Shown here: piece after piece, positions 53,674 to 62,487 of the stretch
How the letters are laid out: the number at the start of each line of letters is the position of its first letter
Position numbering within the stretch: position 1 is the first letter of the stretch
Assembly (NCBI GenBank): GCA_021740785.1
Contig: JAIOZI010000017.1
Span: 1-64,000, forward strand
Origin: Melioribacteraceae bacterium
Lineage (GTDB): Bacteria > Bacteroidota > Ignavibacteria > Ignavibacteriales > Melioribacteraceae
DNA length: 64,000 nt
Reading direction: 5' to 3'
The notes under the pieces: generated by a model
Seen by the model: only the letters and a program-made list of their open reading frames with translations
Databases searched by the model: none
What the model was told of the DNA's origin: nothing
Position numbers and translations under genes: made by a program

Positions 53674-55617
53674 ATGAAGTTGAAGATTTTATTAGTTGCA
53701 GTCACTTCCCTTATTATAGGTGTTCTAGGAACATACTTCTTAGCGCCCTCTTTTTCATCCGACAATGTACTTGAACACTTACATGAAGATGAAGAAGGTC
53801 AATTATGGACTTGCGGCATGCACCCGGAAATTATTTTGGAAGAACCCGGCGATTGCCCGATTTGCGGAATGAAGTTAGTCCCGGTAAAAGGTTCGGGCAG
53901 TGGTATAACAAGCGGTGAAAAAGAAATATTATTCTGGCGTGCCCCGATGGACCCGAATGAAATTTACGACGAGCCTGGCAAATCTAAAATGGGAATGGAC
54001 TTAGTTCCTGTTTATGCTGATGAAGCCGGAGCCGCTGGCGTTGTTTCTATTGATCCGGTTGTTGTTCAAAATATGAATGTAAAAACAGCTTTTGTGAAGG
54101 AAAGACAATTAGCAAATAAAATTGTTACTAATGCTGTTCTATCTACAAATGAAACAACAGACAAGATCATAACAACTAGAGTAAACGGTTGGATTGAAAA
54201 GCTTTATATTAATTATACCGGTCAAAAAGTAAGTAAAGGTGATAAACTTTTAGATATCTATTCACCTGAATTGGTTTCCGCACAAGAGGAATTGCTTACG
54301 GCAATAAATTATCAGAATGCAACCGCATCCAGCAAAGTTTCCAATATAATGGAAAGCGGCAATACCCTCGTAAAGAATTCAATTGCAAAATTGAGACTAT
54401 TGGAAATTCCTGAAAGAGATATAAAAAATATAATAGAGACAGGCGAACTTAAAACATATATGACTCTTTATGCACCGAACAACGGTACGGTAATGCATAA
54501 AAATGTTGATGAAGGTCAGAAAATAATGCCGGGAATGAATTTATTAAGGATTGCTAACTTAAGTGAGTTATGGCTGTATGCAGATATTTATGAATATGAA
54601 TTGGCTAAAATTAAGAAGAGCGCTGAAGCGAAAATAAATTTCAACTTTATGCCCGGCAAAACGTTTAGCGGTAAAGTAGATTTTATTTATCCTACTATCA
54701 ATCCCAAAACGAGAACTGCTAAAGTAAGAATAAATATAAATAATACTAGTGGTGAACTTAAACCGGATATGCTGGCTACAGTTACAATTATTGGGGCTGA
54801 TTTGGGAATATATCCTACCATCCCAGAAGAAGCAATTCTTAGGGGAGGACTTAGTGATATTGTTATTGTTTCAATTGGAGAGGGTAAATTCAAACCGCAG
54901 CCGGTGAAGCTTGGCGCATATGCCGATGGATATTATCAAATACTCGAAGGATTATCCGAAGGAACTGAAATTGTTACTTCCGCTCAATTCTTAATCGATT
55001 CTGAAAGTAACTTAAAAGCAGCGGTTAAAAAGTTTTCATCCGAACCAAGTAAAATCGAAGCAAATGAAACAGATATGAGTGAAGGTACTTCAACAAATAA
55101 GAAAGTTGAGCAAGCCCCTGTTAAAAGCGGAATGAACATGGAAGATGAATCTCATGAGCTGGAACAATCTGAATTGGTTAGAACAGGTATAATCGATCTC
55201 GAAGAAATTGATGAAAACAATGACGGAAAAGTTTATCAGGATGCTATGGATTGGAATGTGATTTCGGATGAGCCCGGTGAATGTCCTTTATGCGGAATGA
55301 CCCTTCAGGAATTCACACTTGAAGAAGCTAAAAAGAATTTGGAAAAACATGGTTATAAAGCAGAAGCGCTATCCGGTGGTAACGAAACAGGGCAGACAAA
55401 TGAATATGGTGTCGACTCACCGTTAATTAGAACAGGTGTAATCGATCTCGAAGCAATTGATGAAAACGATGACGGGAAAGTTTATCAGGATTTTATGGAC
55501 TGGAATGTAATCTCTGATGAACCCGGAAGATGCCCCGTATGCAATATGATACTTCAAGAAGTAACACTGGAGGATGCAAAATCCAACTTAATTGAACACG
55601 GTTATCAAGTAAAGTAA
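53674..55617 (+). CDS. CusB-like periplasmic adaptor with metal-binding modules
   Basis: 647 residues, longer than typical CusB. N-terminal anchor (KILLVAVTSLIIGVLGTYFL), then a heavy-metal-binding domain LWTCGMHPEIILEEPGDCPI...CGMKLVPV (about 45-72) and a second degenerate one WRAPMDPNEIYDEPGKSKMG. The adaptor core follows (VNGWIEKLYINYTGQKVSKG; LYAPNNGTVMHKNVDEGQKI). The C-terminus adds two ~60-residue modules (about 498-563, 583-647), each with an EF-hand-like loop DENNDGKVYQDAMDWNVISD or DENDDGKVYQDFMDWNVISD plus CPLCGM / CPVCNM. The second has Asn for Gly. It delivers metal to the RND pump. Confidence 0.9.
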   Translation: MKLKILLVAVTSLIIGVLGTYFLAPSFSSDNVLEHLHEDEEGQLWTCGMHPEIILEEPGDCPICGMKLVPVKGSGSGITSGEKEILFWRAPMDPNEIYDEPGKSKMGMDLVPVYADEAGAAGVVSIDPVVVQNMNVKTAFVKERQLANKIVTNAVLSTNETTDKIITTRVNGWIEKLYINYTGQKVSKGDKLLDIYSPELVSAQEELLTAINYQNATASSKVSNIMESGNTLVKNSIAKLRLLEIPERDIKNIIETGELKTYMTLYAPNNGTVMHKNVDEGQKIMPGMNLLRIANLSELWLYADIYEYELAKIKKSAEAKINFNFMPGKTFSGKVDFIYPTINPKTRTAKVRININNTSGELKPDMLATVTIIGADLGIYPTIPEEAILRGGLSDIVIVSIGEGKFKPQPVKLGAYADGYYQILEGLSEGTEIVTSAQFLIDSESNLKAAVKKFSSEPSKIEANETDMSEGTSTNKKVEQAPVKSGMNMEDESHELEQSELVRTGIIDLEEIDENNDGKVYQDAMDWNVISDEPGECPLCGMTLQEFTLEEAKKNLEKHGYKAEALSGGNETGQTNEYGVDSPLIRTGVIDLEAIDENDDGKVYQDFMDWNVISDEPGRCPVCNMILQEVTLEDAKSNLIEHGYQVK

Positions 55618-55635
55618 TTTCTGGGAGAAAGTTTA

Positions 55636-58600
55636 ATGGTTAGTCAAGGTACTCAAAAAGACGGTTTAATTGCAAAGCTTATTGAATGGTCAATCAATAA
55701 TAAATTTTTAGTAATAATATTTACACTTTTTTTGATCGGCGCCGGGTATTGGTCTTTAATGAATACCCCCGTTGATGCTTTGCCCGATTTAAGTGATGTT
55801 CAGGTTATTATTTATACCGAATATCCCGGGCAGGGACCGCAAATTGTAGAAGACCAAGTAACTTACCCGATGACTACTAAGATGTTATCCGTGCCATATG
55901 CGCAGGTAGTAAGAGGATATTCATTCTTTGGCTTTTCTATGACTTACATAATTTTCGAAGACGGAACGGATATTTATTGGGCGCGGAGCAGAGTTTTGGA
56001 ATATCTGAGTTCGATGCAGAATGATCTTCCGCAAGGTGTTGCGCCGCAGCTTGGTCCGGATGCTACCGGTTTAGGATGGGTTTATCAATATGCACTTCAA
56101 TCCGATAATCACGATCTGCAAGAACTGCGTTCAATTCAAGATTGGTTTTTGCGTTATGAACTCTCGGCGCTCCCCGGTGTTTCAGAAGTTGCCAGCATTG
56201 GCGGTTTCGTAAAACAGTACCAGGTTAATGTCGATCCTAACAAATTAGCTTCTTACCGGATACCCCTCTCAAAAATTAAAAAAGCTATTAAACAAAGCAA
56301 TAATGACGTAGGAGGAAAGCTTCTTGAAATCAGCGAGATGGAATTTATGGTTAGGGGGCTCGGGTATATTCAAGGTGTTGATGATTTAAAGAAAATTGTT
56401 GTTGGAAATGCAATTGAAACCGGAACACCTATCTTCCTCGATGATGTTGCAAATATAGATGTAGGACCCGAGTTAAGAAGAGGATTAGCAGAATGGAACG
56501 GGGAAGGCGAGACAGTTGGCGGCATTATTGTAATGCGCTACGGTGAAAATGCTTTAGAAGTTATTAATAGAGTTAAAGAACGGCTTGACGAATTACAAAG
56601 TTCACTTCCGGAAGGTGTTGAAATTGTAACTGCGTACGACCGTTCCGATTTAATAAATGCCGCTATCGATAATCTGAAAAACACATTAATCGAAGAAAGT
56701 ATAATTGTTGCAATAATCATTATCCTTTTCTTGCTCCATGTGCGCAGTTCCCTAGTTGCAATTTTTACATTACCAACTGCTGTACTAGCCGCATATATTA
56801 TCATGAAGTATCAGGGGATTAATGCAAACATAATGTCGCTGGGAGGTATTGCAATTGCTATCGGGGCAATGGTTGATGCCGCCATTATTATGGTTGAAAA
56901 TGCTCACACGCATATGGTGCGTGATCAAGAAAAACCGGAAGAGAAAAGAAGACCGCACTGGGCATTGGTTCTTGAATCTGCTAAAGAAGTTGGTCCGTCT
57001 ATTTTTTATTCATTACTTGTGATCACGGTTTCGTTTTTACCGGTATTTACTCTTGAACAGCAGGAAGGACGATTATTTAAACCGCTCGCCTATACAAAAA
57101 CGTATTCTATGGGAATGGCTGCAATTTTGGCTGTTACTATTGTTCCAATACTAATCGGATTTTTTGTTAGAGGCAAAATGCGTAAAGAGGAAAGTAATCC
57201 TTTAACAAAACTGCTTACAAAAATATACCACCCTGTTGTTGATTTCGTAATGAAAAGGAGATGGTGGGTAATTGGTTCTGCTTTAATTATTATGGCGATA
57301 ACATACCTGCCATATTCAAAGTTGGGATCGGAATTTATGCCGCCCCTTTATGAAGGTGATCTGTTATATATGCCGACAACCCTGCCGGGTATATCGGTTA
57401 CCAAAGCCAAAGAGATACTCCAACAAACTGATAAAATAATAAAATCTTTCCCGGAAGTTGAATCGGTTTTCGGGAAGATCGGAAGAGCGAGGACGGCAAC
57501 AGACCCGGCTCCTTTAACCATGATTGAGACAACGATCCAATTGAAGGATAAATCAGAGTGGCGGGAAGATATGACGCCGGATAAACTTATTGAAGAAATG
57601 AATGCGGCAATTCAAATTCCGGGTTTAACCAACGCCTGGACAATGCCGATCAAAACAAGAATTGATATGCTTTCTACCGGGATTAAAACGCCTGTTGGTA
57701 TTAAAATTTCCGGACCCGATTTGAATGTACTTCAAGAGATTGGGCAGGAGATTGAGAATGTTGCCCGAACAATTCCAGGTACAAGGTCGGCTTATGCTGA
57801 AAGGTCTGCCGGCGGAAATTATGTCGATTTCAAAATTGACCGCGACGCAATTGCAAGATACGGATTGAACATAGGTGATGTGCAGGATGTAATTATGTCT
57901 GCAATCGGCGGTATGAATATTTCGCAAACAGTAGAAGGTCTTGAACGTTACCCAATTAATTTAAGATACCAAAGAGATTACAGGCAGAATGTTGAAGCTC
58001 TTAAAAGAGTGCTGGTTCCTATTCCAACCGGCGGGCAGGTTCCGCTTGCTGAGTTAACAGATCTTCAAATTAAAAAAGGACCGCCTGCTATTAAGTCGGA
58101 GAATGCTCGACCAAATGCATGGGTCTATATAGATATAAAAGATATTGACGTTGGTACTTATGTTCAAGAAGCTCAAAGAGTTATTAATGAAGAAGTAACT
58201 CTTCCTGCGGGCTATTCAATAATTTGGTCAGGTCAATACGAATATATGCAAAGATCTTCAAAAAGATTGGCGATGGTAGTACCATTAACATTATTACTGG
58301 TAATTGTGCTTTTGTATATGAATACTAAATCGGTATTAAAAACAAGCATCATCTTATTGGCTCTTCCGTTTTCGATGGTCGGTTCAATCTGGTTCCTTTA
58401 TTTGGCTGATTATAATTTGAGTGTCGCAGTCTGGGTCGGGGTAATTGCGCTGCTTGGGATAAGCGCTGAAACAGGTGTTGTGATGCTTCTCTATCTCGAT
58501 ATTGCATATGATAAATTCAAAAAGCAGGGATTGATAAAATCGCTCAACGATTTGAGGGAAGCAATATTTGAAGGCGCCGTAAAAAGAATACGACCTAAAA

Positions 58601-58830
58601 TGATGACTGTAATGACAACCATGCTTGGCTTATTCCCGATTCTTATTGGCGTGGGAATAGGTTCCGATGTTATGAAGAGAATTGCAGCCCCGATGGTCGG
58701 CGGTATAATAACAAGTTTTATAATGGAACTGACCCTGTTCCCTGCAATATTCTATATAGTTAAGAAGAAAGAAGTGCTTCAGCTAATAAATTCCGATTCC
58801 GGTAATGCAAAACAAATTGAAGGAGAATAA
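55636..58830 (+). CDS. cusA: CusA-like heavy-metal RND efflux pump
   Basis: 1064 residues, the full RND length. Periplasmic N-terminal segment TPVDALPDLSDVQVIIYTEY, TM4 proton-relay motif AIGAMVDAAIIMVENAH (about residue 408) as in copper/silver CusA, and repeated helices (VPLTLLLVIVLLYMNTKSVL; VGVIALLGISAETGVVMLLY). It uses the proton gradient to export Cu+/Ag+ from the periplasm via the adjacent CusB- and CusC-like proteins. Start ATG with CTGGGAGAAAG upstream. Metal specificity is inferred from motif and neighbours. Confidence 0.93.
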   Translation: MVSQGTQKDGLIAKLIEWSINNKFLVIIFTLFLIGAGYWSLMNTPVDALPDLSDVQVIIYTEYPGQGPQIVEDQVTYPMTTKMLSVPYAQVVRGYSFFGFSMTYIIFEDGTDIYWARSRVLEYLSSMQNDLPQGVAPQLGPDATGLGWVYQYALQSDNHDLQELRSIQDWFLRYELSALPGVSEVASIGGFVKQYQVNVDPNKLASYRIPLSKIKKAIKQSNNDVGGKLLEISEMEFMVRGLGYIQGVDDLKKIVVGNAIETGTPIFLDDVANIDVGPELRRGLAEWNGEGETVGGIIVMRYGENALEVINRVKERLDELQSSLPEGVEIVTAYDRSDLINAAIDNLKNTLIEESIIVAIIIILFLLHVRSSLVAIFTLPTAVLAAYIIMKYQGINANIMSLGGIAIAIGAMVDAAIIMVENAHTHMVRDQEKPEEKRRPHWALVLESAKEVGPSIFYSLLVITVSFLPVFTLEQQEGRLFKPLAYTKTYSMGMAAILAVTIVPILIGFFVRGKMRKEESNPLTKLLTKIYHPVVDFVMKRRWWVIGSALIIMAITYLPYSKLGSEFMPPLYEGDLLYMPTTLPGISVTKAKEILQQTDKIIKSFPEVESVFGKIGRARTATDPAPLTMIETTIQLKDKSEWREDMTPDKLIEEMNAAIQIPGLTNAWTMPIKTRIDMLSTGIKTPVGIKISGPDLNVLQEIGQEIENVARTIPGTRSAYAERSAGGNYVDFKIDRDAIARYGLNIGDVQDVIMSAIGGMNISQTVEGLERYPINLRYQRDYRQNVEALKRVLVPIPTGGQVPLAELTDLQIKKGPPAIKSENARPNAWVYIDIKDIDVGTYVQEAQRVINEEVTLPAGYSIIWSGQYEYMQRSSKRLAMVVPLTLLLVIVLLYMNTKSVLKTSIILLALPFSMVGSIWFLYLADYNLSVAVWVGVIALLGISAETGVVMLLYLDIAYDKFKKQGLIKSLNDLREAIFEGAVKRIRPKMMTVMTTMLGLFPILIGVGIGSDVMKRIAAPMVGGIITSFIMELTLFPAIFYIVKKKEVLQLINSDSGNAKQIEGE

Positions 58831-58831
58831 G

Positions 58832-59164
58832 ATGAAAGAGATAAAAGCATATTTACGCAGAGAGAAAGCCGATATTGTGATTGAAAAACTTGAAGATGCA
58901 GGTGTAAAAGGAATGACGGTGATTGATGTTTATGCTTTATGCGAATGGGCGGATAAAGAAAACTATAGTTTTTCAATCGAGTTTGTTGAAAAATATTCAA
59001 AGGTAATAAAACTGGAAATTGTATGCGGCGATGACGAATTAGATAAATTGGTCGAAGTAATTGCGAAATACGGGCATACAGGTAAAAGTGGTGACGGGAT
59101 GATATTTATGTCAACCGTCGATAGTTCGTTAAAAATTAGAACCGGCGAAAAAAATGTTGTTTAA
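58832..59164 (+). CDS. PII-like protein of the efflux-linked (PII-NG) type
   Basis: 110 residues from ATG 58832, directly after the pump stop with ribosome-binding site AAGGAGAATA; a frame starting at 58805 would overlap the pump. It reads as a GlnB-like ferredoxin fold (EIKAYLRREKADIVIEKLED ... GMTVIDVYALCEWADK ... KVIKLEIVCGDDELDKLVEV ... KYGHTGKSGDGMIFMSTVDS). It lacks the conserved uridylylation-type T-loop. PII proteins linked to metal RND pumps have been described as a distinct group (PII-NG). It probably senses a nucleotide or metal and modulates the pump. Confidence 0.82.
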   Translation: MKEIKAYLRREKADIVIEKLEDAGVKGMTVIDVYALCEWADKENYSFSIEFVEKYSKVIKLEIVCGDDELDKLVEVIAKYGHTGKSGDGMIFMSTVDSSLKIRTGEKNVV

Positions 59165-59181
59165 TAAATGCGAGTGTAAAA

Positions 59182-59799
59182 ATGAATAATCCTAAAAAAA
59201 GTACTATCCAAAGATGGGTCTTAATTATAGCATTGGTTTTTGTACATGCGACTGTTCTCGGACAGTCAGAAAATAATAATGTAATGAACTCAATAGAACA
59301 TTATAATTTTCAGATGATGAAGAGTTCTCCGAGTGAAATGCCGGATAGTATAAAATCCATAGTAAGAGAAGATCCGATCGAAGTTGAATCTTTTGATACT
59401 AATAAAGACGGTAAAATTTTCCAAGATCAAATGGATTGGAATGTAATTTCCGATGAACCGGGTGACTGTCCTTTATGCGGAATGAAATTAAAGGAAGTCA
59501 GTATTGATGAAGCGAAAGCTAATTTGGTTAAAAACGGTTTTGCGATTAAGAGCTTTAAAAATGAGAGAAAGAATATTGTTGATTCCAATAATTCTAAAAA
59601 ATCTATTTGGAACAAATACTGCCCGGTTTCCGGTATGAAGATTAGCTTTGGTTCAGAAACAGTAGATTACGACGGCAAGACTATAGGCTTTTGCTGCCCA
59701 AGCAAAGAACACAACAAAGTATTTTTGGAAGATCCCGAAAAATATATCAAGAATCTAAGTATCGACGGTCAAACATTTATTGGAAATGAACAGAAATAA
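59182..59799 (+). CDS. Exported metal-binding protein: EF/CPxCGM module plus YHS domain
   Basis: 205 residues. Signal peptide (about 30 residues, ending near TVLGQ), a short linker, and an EF-hand-like/CPxCGM module (about residues 60-123: FDTNKDGKIFQDQMDWNVIS, DCPLCGMKLKEV). A YHS-like domain follows (YCPVSGMKISFGSE ... VDYDGKTIGFCCPSKEHNKV-FLEDPEKYI). Both parts supply Cys/Met ligands. As an exported, probably periplasmic, protein in the Cus-like operon it likely buffers or shuttles copper/silver. It overlaps the next frame's first possible start but not its preferred start. Confidence 0.82.
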   Translation: MNNPKKSTIQRWVLIIALVFVHATVLGQSENNNVMNSIEHYNFQMMKSSPSEMPDSIKSIVREDPIEVESFDTNKDGKIFQDQMDWNVISDEPGDCPLCGMKLKEVSIDEAKANLVKNGFAIKSFKNERKNIVDSNNSKKSIWNKYCPVSGMKISFGSETVDYDGKTIGFCCPSKEHNKVFLEDPEKYIKNLSIDGQTFIGNEQK

Positions 59800-59845
59800 T
59801 ACTATGAGAAAAAATAAATCAATTAATATACCAGGAGGTATAGTC

Positions 59846-60376
59846 ATGCATAAAACAAAAATAATGAGTCACAGATTAACCGTTTTTTTTACTGTACTTA
59901 TCTTATCGGCAGTCACTTTATTCGCGCTGGAAAAACCGGATAGCACAAAAATGGGTCATAAAATGAATCACTCTATGATGGATTCAACCCATCATTCCAA
60001 AATGATGAAACACAATATGATGGATTCAACCAAACATTCCAAAATGATGAATCATTCAATGATGGATTCAACCAAACATTCCAAAATGATGAATCATTCA
60101 ATGATGGATTCAACCAAACATTCTAAAATGATGAAACATAGTATGATGGATTCATCAAAAATGATGAAACATAAATCATCGATTGTGAGAGAAGAACCGA
60201 TCGACTTAAAAGCTATTGATGCCAACGGCGACGGAAAAGTATTCCAAGATCAAATGGATTGGAATGTAATCTCTGATGAAGCGGGAGAGTGTCCTCTCTG
60301 CGGAATGAAACTTAAAGAAGTCCCCTTGAACAATGCCAAGTTTAAATTGATTGAAAATGGCTTTGAAGTGAAGTGA
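59846..60376 (+). CDS. Exported Met/His-repeat protein with EF/CPxCGM module
   Basis: 176 residues. ATG 59846 is preferred because CCAGGAGGTATAGTC precedes it with ideal spacing; the earlier ATG at 59780 has no such site. Signal peptide (to about residue 27), then four 14-residue repeats of the type MNHSMMDSTKHSKM plus a short fifth (about 40-109). These Met/His clusters are typical of copper/silver binding. The C-terminal module (about 113-176) has DANGDGKVFQDQMDWNVISD and ECPLCGMKLKEVP. Likely a periplasmic copper or silver sponge. Confidence 0.85.
   Translation: MHKTKIMSHRLTVFFTVLILSAVTLFALEKPDSTKMGHKMNHSMMDSTHHSKMMKHNMMDSTKHSKMMNHSMMDSTKHSKMMNHSMMDSTKHSKMMKHSMMDSSKMMKHKSSIVREEPIDLKAIDANGDGKVFQDQMDWNVISDEAGECPLCGMKLKEVPLNNAKFKLIENGFEVK
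59963..60163 (+). repeat. 42-bp coding tandem repeats (Met/His repeats)
   Basis: Four 42-base units, each encoding 14 residues rich in Met and His, and a shortened fifth unit. The third and fourth units encode the same peptide, differing at most at synonymous positions, which suggests recent slippage expansion. Confidence 0.85.
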
Positions 60377-60382
60377 TTCAGC

Positions 60383-60437
60383 GGGGATGGATTTTAGCAT
60401 CCCCTTATAAATAAATGCCGCCTTCGGGCGGCTTGTT
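60383..60437 (+). terminator. Double hairpin terminator inside the metal operon
   Basis: The first hairpin is GGGGATGGATTTTAGCATCC with a final CC (60383-60404). The second, GCCGCCTTCGGGCGGC (60417-60432), is followed by TTGTTTAA. It probably ends or attenuates transcription after the Met/His-repeat gene, so the zinc-ribbon genes downstream may have reduced expression or their own promoter. Confidence 0.7.
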
Positions 60438-60454
60438 TAACAAGAATTGAGGTA

Positions 60455-61222
60455 GTGAAAATGTATTGTAAGAAATGCGGCGCCCCAAATAAGAATGATG
60501 CTAATTTTTGCGAAAGCTGTGGAACTCAATTGTCGAAATCGAAGACAGCTCACAATAATAAAAAAAGGACCGGGGCAAGATTTCAAAATACAAAAAGTGA
60601 TCGTTCTATTTCCGTAAAATCGCTGTGGGTTGGTGCGGTTGTTATTATAGCAGGATTACTGATATACAGTATTATTAATACCAATTCATCAAGAGATTAT
60701 ACTGCGTCGAATGCAATTAATAATTTTAATACAGGCAGTCCAGCTGTTGAAGCTAAAGTTTATGAAATTGCTTCAAAATTTGTTTGCGGGTGCGGAAGCT
60801 GCGGTGAAGAAAGCTTGGAAGTATGTGATTGCAACTTTGCAATTCAAGAAAAACAATTCATTCGTACCCTGGTGCAAAATTCAACTTCCGATGCGGAAAT
60901 ATTAAATGCGGTTAGTAAGAAATACGGCGGTATAAAATCGGATATTAGTGTTGACAAGTCTTTAAAATCATCACCTTTCAACACACCCAGAAGTAATATA
61001 AAATTGGCAGCGACATTCAACGATAGGGTGGAAATATATTCGCAATTTGAATGCCCGTGCGGTCAGTGCGGAGTTGATGAATTAAAAGATTGTACATGCA
61101 ATCATAAAAACGGCGCCATAGAAGTTAAAAGTTTTATAGACTCACAGATAGCGCTCAATCTTTACTCCGTCGATGAAATTGTTTCACAAGTTGCGTCAAA
61201 ATACGGCGGAAAAAAATTATAA
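60455..61222 (+). CDS. Zinc-ribbon membrane protein with two CcmH-like Cys domains
   Basis: 255 residues. N-terminal zinc ribbon YCKKCGAPNKNDANFCESCG, one membrane helix (SLWVGAVVIIAGLLIYSIIN, about 52-71), then two similar Cys-rich helical domains: SKFVCGCGSCGEESLEVCDC with LVQNSTSDAEILNAVSKKYG, and SQFECPCGQCGVDELKDCTC with LNLYSVDEIVSQVASKYGG. The pattern of a Cys cluster then a helix pair ending KYGG resembles the CcmH/NrfF heme-maturation fold, but with extra Cys. Possibly a metal or thiol handler at the outer face of the membrane. The ribosome-binding site TTGAGGTAGTG is clear. Confidence 0.7.
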   Translation: MKMYCKKCGAPNKNDANFCESCGTQLSKSKTAHNNKKRTGARFQNTKSDRSISVKSLWVGAVVIIAGLLIYSIINTNSSRDYTASNAINNFNTGSPAVEAKVYEIASKFVCGCGSCGEESLEVCDCNFAIQEKQFIRTLVQNSTSDAEILNAVSKKYGGIKSDISVDKSLKSSPFNTPRSNIKLAATFNDRVEIYSQFECPCGQCGVDELKDCTCNHKNGAIEVKSFIDSQIALNLYSVDEIVSQVASKYGGKKL

Positions 61223-61256
61223 AGCAGCAGTAGGAAAAATATTAAAGGAAAAAATA

Positions 61257-61916
61257 ATGTCATCAAGTAAATTTTGTACAAACTGCGGTCAAAAACTTAA
61301 CGCCGAGGCAAAGTTTTGTAACAATTGCGGAAACCAGGTTGACGGCAGTTTGTCCTCGAAAAAAGAAAAAGTTTTGGGAAACGAACCTGCTTCCAAATTT
61401 AAATGGGTAAATATTGTTTTGGCTGCACTTTTTGTCGGAGCGATACTCGTTTACTTTTCAACAACACAGACAAAGGAAGAAAAAGTAATTTCTGACCAAC
61501 CGGAGATAATGGAAAGTAATTCTTATCCGCCCGGTAATTTTACGATGAAAGCTGTAAACGCAGTTAATCAAGACGGGAATATTGTTATATCGTTGGACGA
61601 TGTAAAACAGCATAAGTTTGTTTCGTTTATTTATCAAGGACAAAAAGGCGCAGTACCGCTGCTTGCATACATAAATGAAGACGGGAAGGTTATAACGGCT
61701 GTAAGAATGTGTGAGCCGTGCAATTCGGAAAGTTTTCATATTAACGGCGATCAACTTGTATGTGACGCATGCGGAACAACCTGGGAAATCAATAACCTCA
61801 AAGCAATAAGCGGTTCATGCGGTAAATATCCGCCCGATCCTATTCCGAGTAAAGTAGCAGGGAATGAAATTCGAATAAATGAAAATTCTGTTATTGGCTG
61901 GTCAAGAAGAATATAG
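61257..61916 (+). CDS. Zinc-ribbon plus DUF2318 membrane protein
   Basis: 219 residues. ATG 61257 is supported by AAAGGAAAAAATA; an upstream frame start at 61173 would overlap the previous gene. Zinc ribbon KFCTNCGQKLNAEAKFCNNC, membrane helix (WVNIVLAALFVGAILVYFST), then a DUF2318 domain: VRMCEPCNSESFHINGDQLV, CDACGTTWEI, AISGSCGKYPPDPIP. DUF2318 proteins carry CxxC pairs and accompany iron/copper uptake ABC systems (Ftr1/P19-type operons). The ABC permease and ATPase follow, fitting that pairing. Confidence 0.82.
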   Translation: MSSSKFCTNCGQKLNAEAKFCNNCGNQVDGSLSSKKEKVLGNEPASKFKWVNIVLAALFVGAILVYFSTTQTKEEKVISDQPEIMESNSYPPGNFTMKAVNAVNQDGNIVISLDDVKQHKFVSFIYQGQKGAVPLLAYINEDGKVITAVRMCEPCNSESFHINGDQLVCDACGTTWEINNLKAISGSCGKYPPDPIPSKVAGNEIRINENSVIGWSRRI

Positions 61917-61959
61917 AAGGTGCATAGATGAACTCAACAAATTTTTATAGGGAATGAAA

Positions 61960-62442
61960 ATGAAACAGCTATATTTTCTAATAACCTTACTACTTACTTT
62001 AACGGTAAGCGATAACATTGCTCAACATCATGGCGGCATGACAAACAACGGAAAAGAAAAAAGCCCGGCAATTGCCGCGCTGCTATCCATCCAGCCTCTC
62101 CCTATCGCTTTCGGAAATTTCTATACAAAAGATTGGGAACGCGGAATAATTTACACTACTGCAGAGCTTGTACTTTTTATTCCTGCGTCCATTTTACTCG
62201 GGCGTAATAATTGGGGCTGGGGAATGCACGATTATTCATCCGGTGATTACGAGGATAATAAAAGCTGGACAAATACTGAGCGAAATCAATTTTATTACTT
62301 ACTGGCGGGTTACGTAATTGTAAAAATTGTCAGCGCATTTGACGCAGGTTATTCAGCCGAAAATATTAACCGGAATCTGTCATTGAAATATGATGAGCAA
62401 ACTAACTCGGCATTGTTAACATATAATATCCCGATTCAATAA
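61960..62442 (+). CDS. Small membrane protein of unknown function
   Basis: 160 residues from ATG 61960 (AGGGA six bases upstream); ATG 61954 is the alternative. Signal sequence (MKQLYFLITLLLTLTVSDNI), a His/Met-containing segment (AQHHGGMTNNGKEKSP), and two membrane segments (IIYTTAELVLFIPASILLG; FYYLLAGYVIVKIVSAFD) around a Trp-rich loop (GRNNWGWGMHDYSSGDY). The HHGGM segment may bind metal. The family is not recognised; P13/DUF5683-like proteins look superficially similar. It is in line with the ABC permease gene (gap 45 bases). Confidence 0.65.
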   Translation: MKQLYFLITLLLTLTVSDNIAQHHGGMTNNGKEKSPAIAALLSIQPLPIAFGNFYTKDWERGIIYTTAELVLFIPASILLGRNNWGWGMHDYSSGDYEDNKSWTNTERNQFYYLLAGYVIVKIVSAFDAGYSAENINRNLSLKYDEQTNSALLTYNIPIQ

Positions 62443-62487
62443 TTAACAATGCCTGTCGTTTTTTAAAAGGAAGAAAGCAAATATAAA

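Noticed and set aside
59963-60163. Regular short tandem units resembling a CRISPR array
   Set aside because: The units are contiguous, in frame and coding for Met/His repeats, and there are no spacers.
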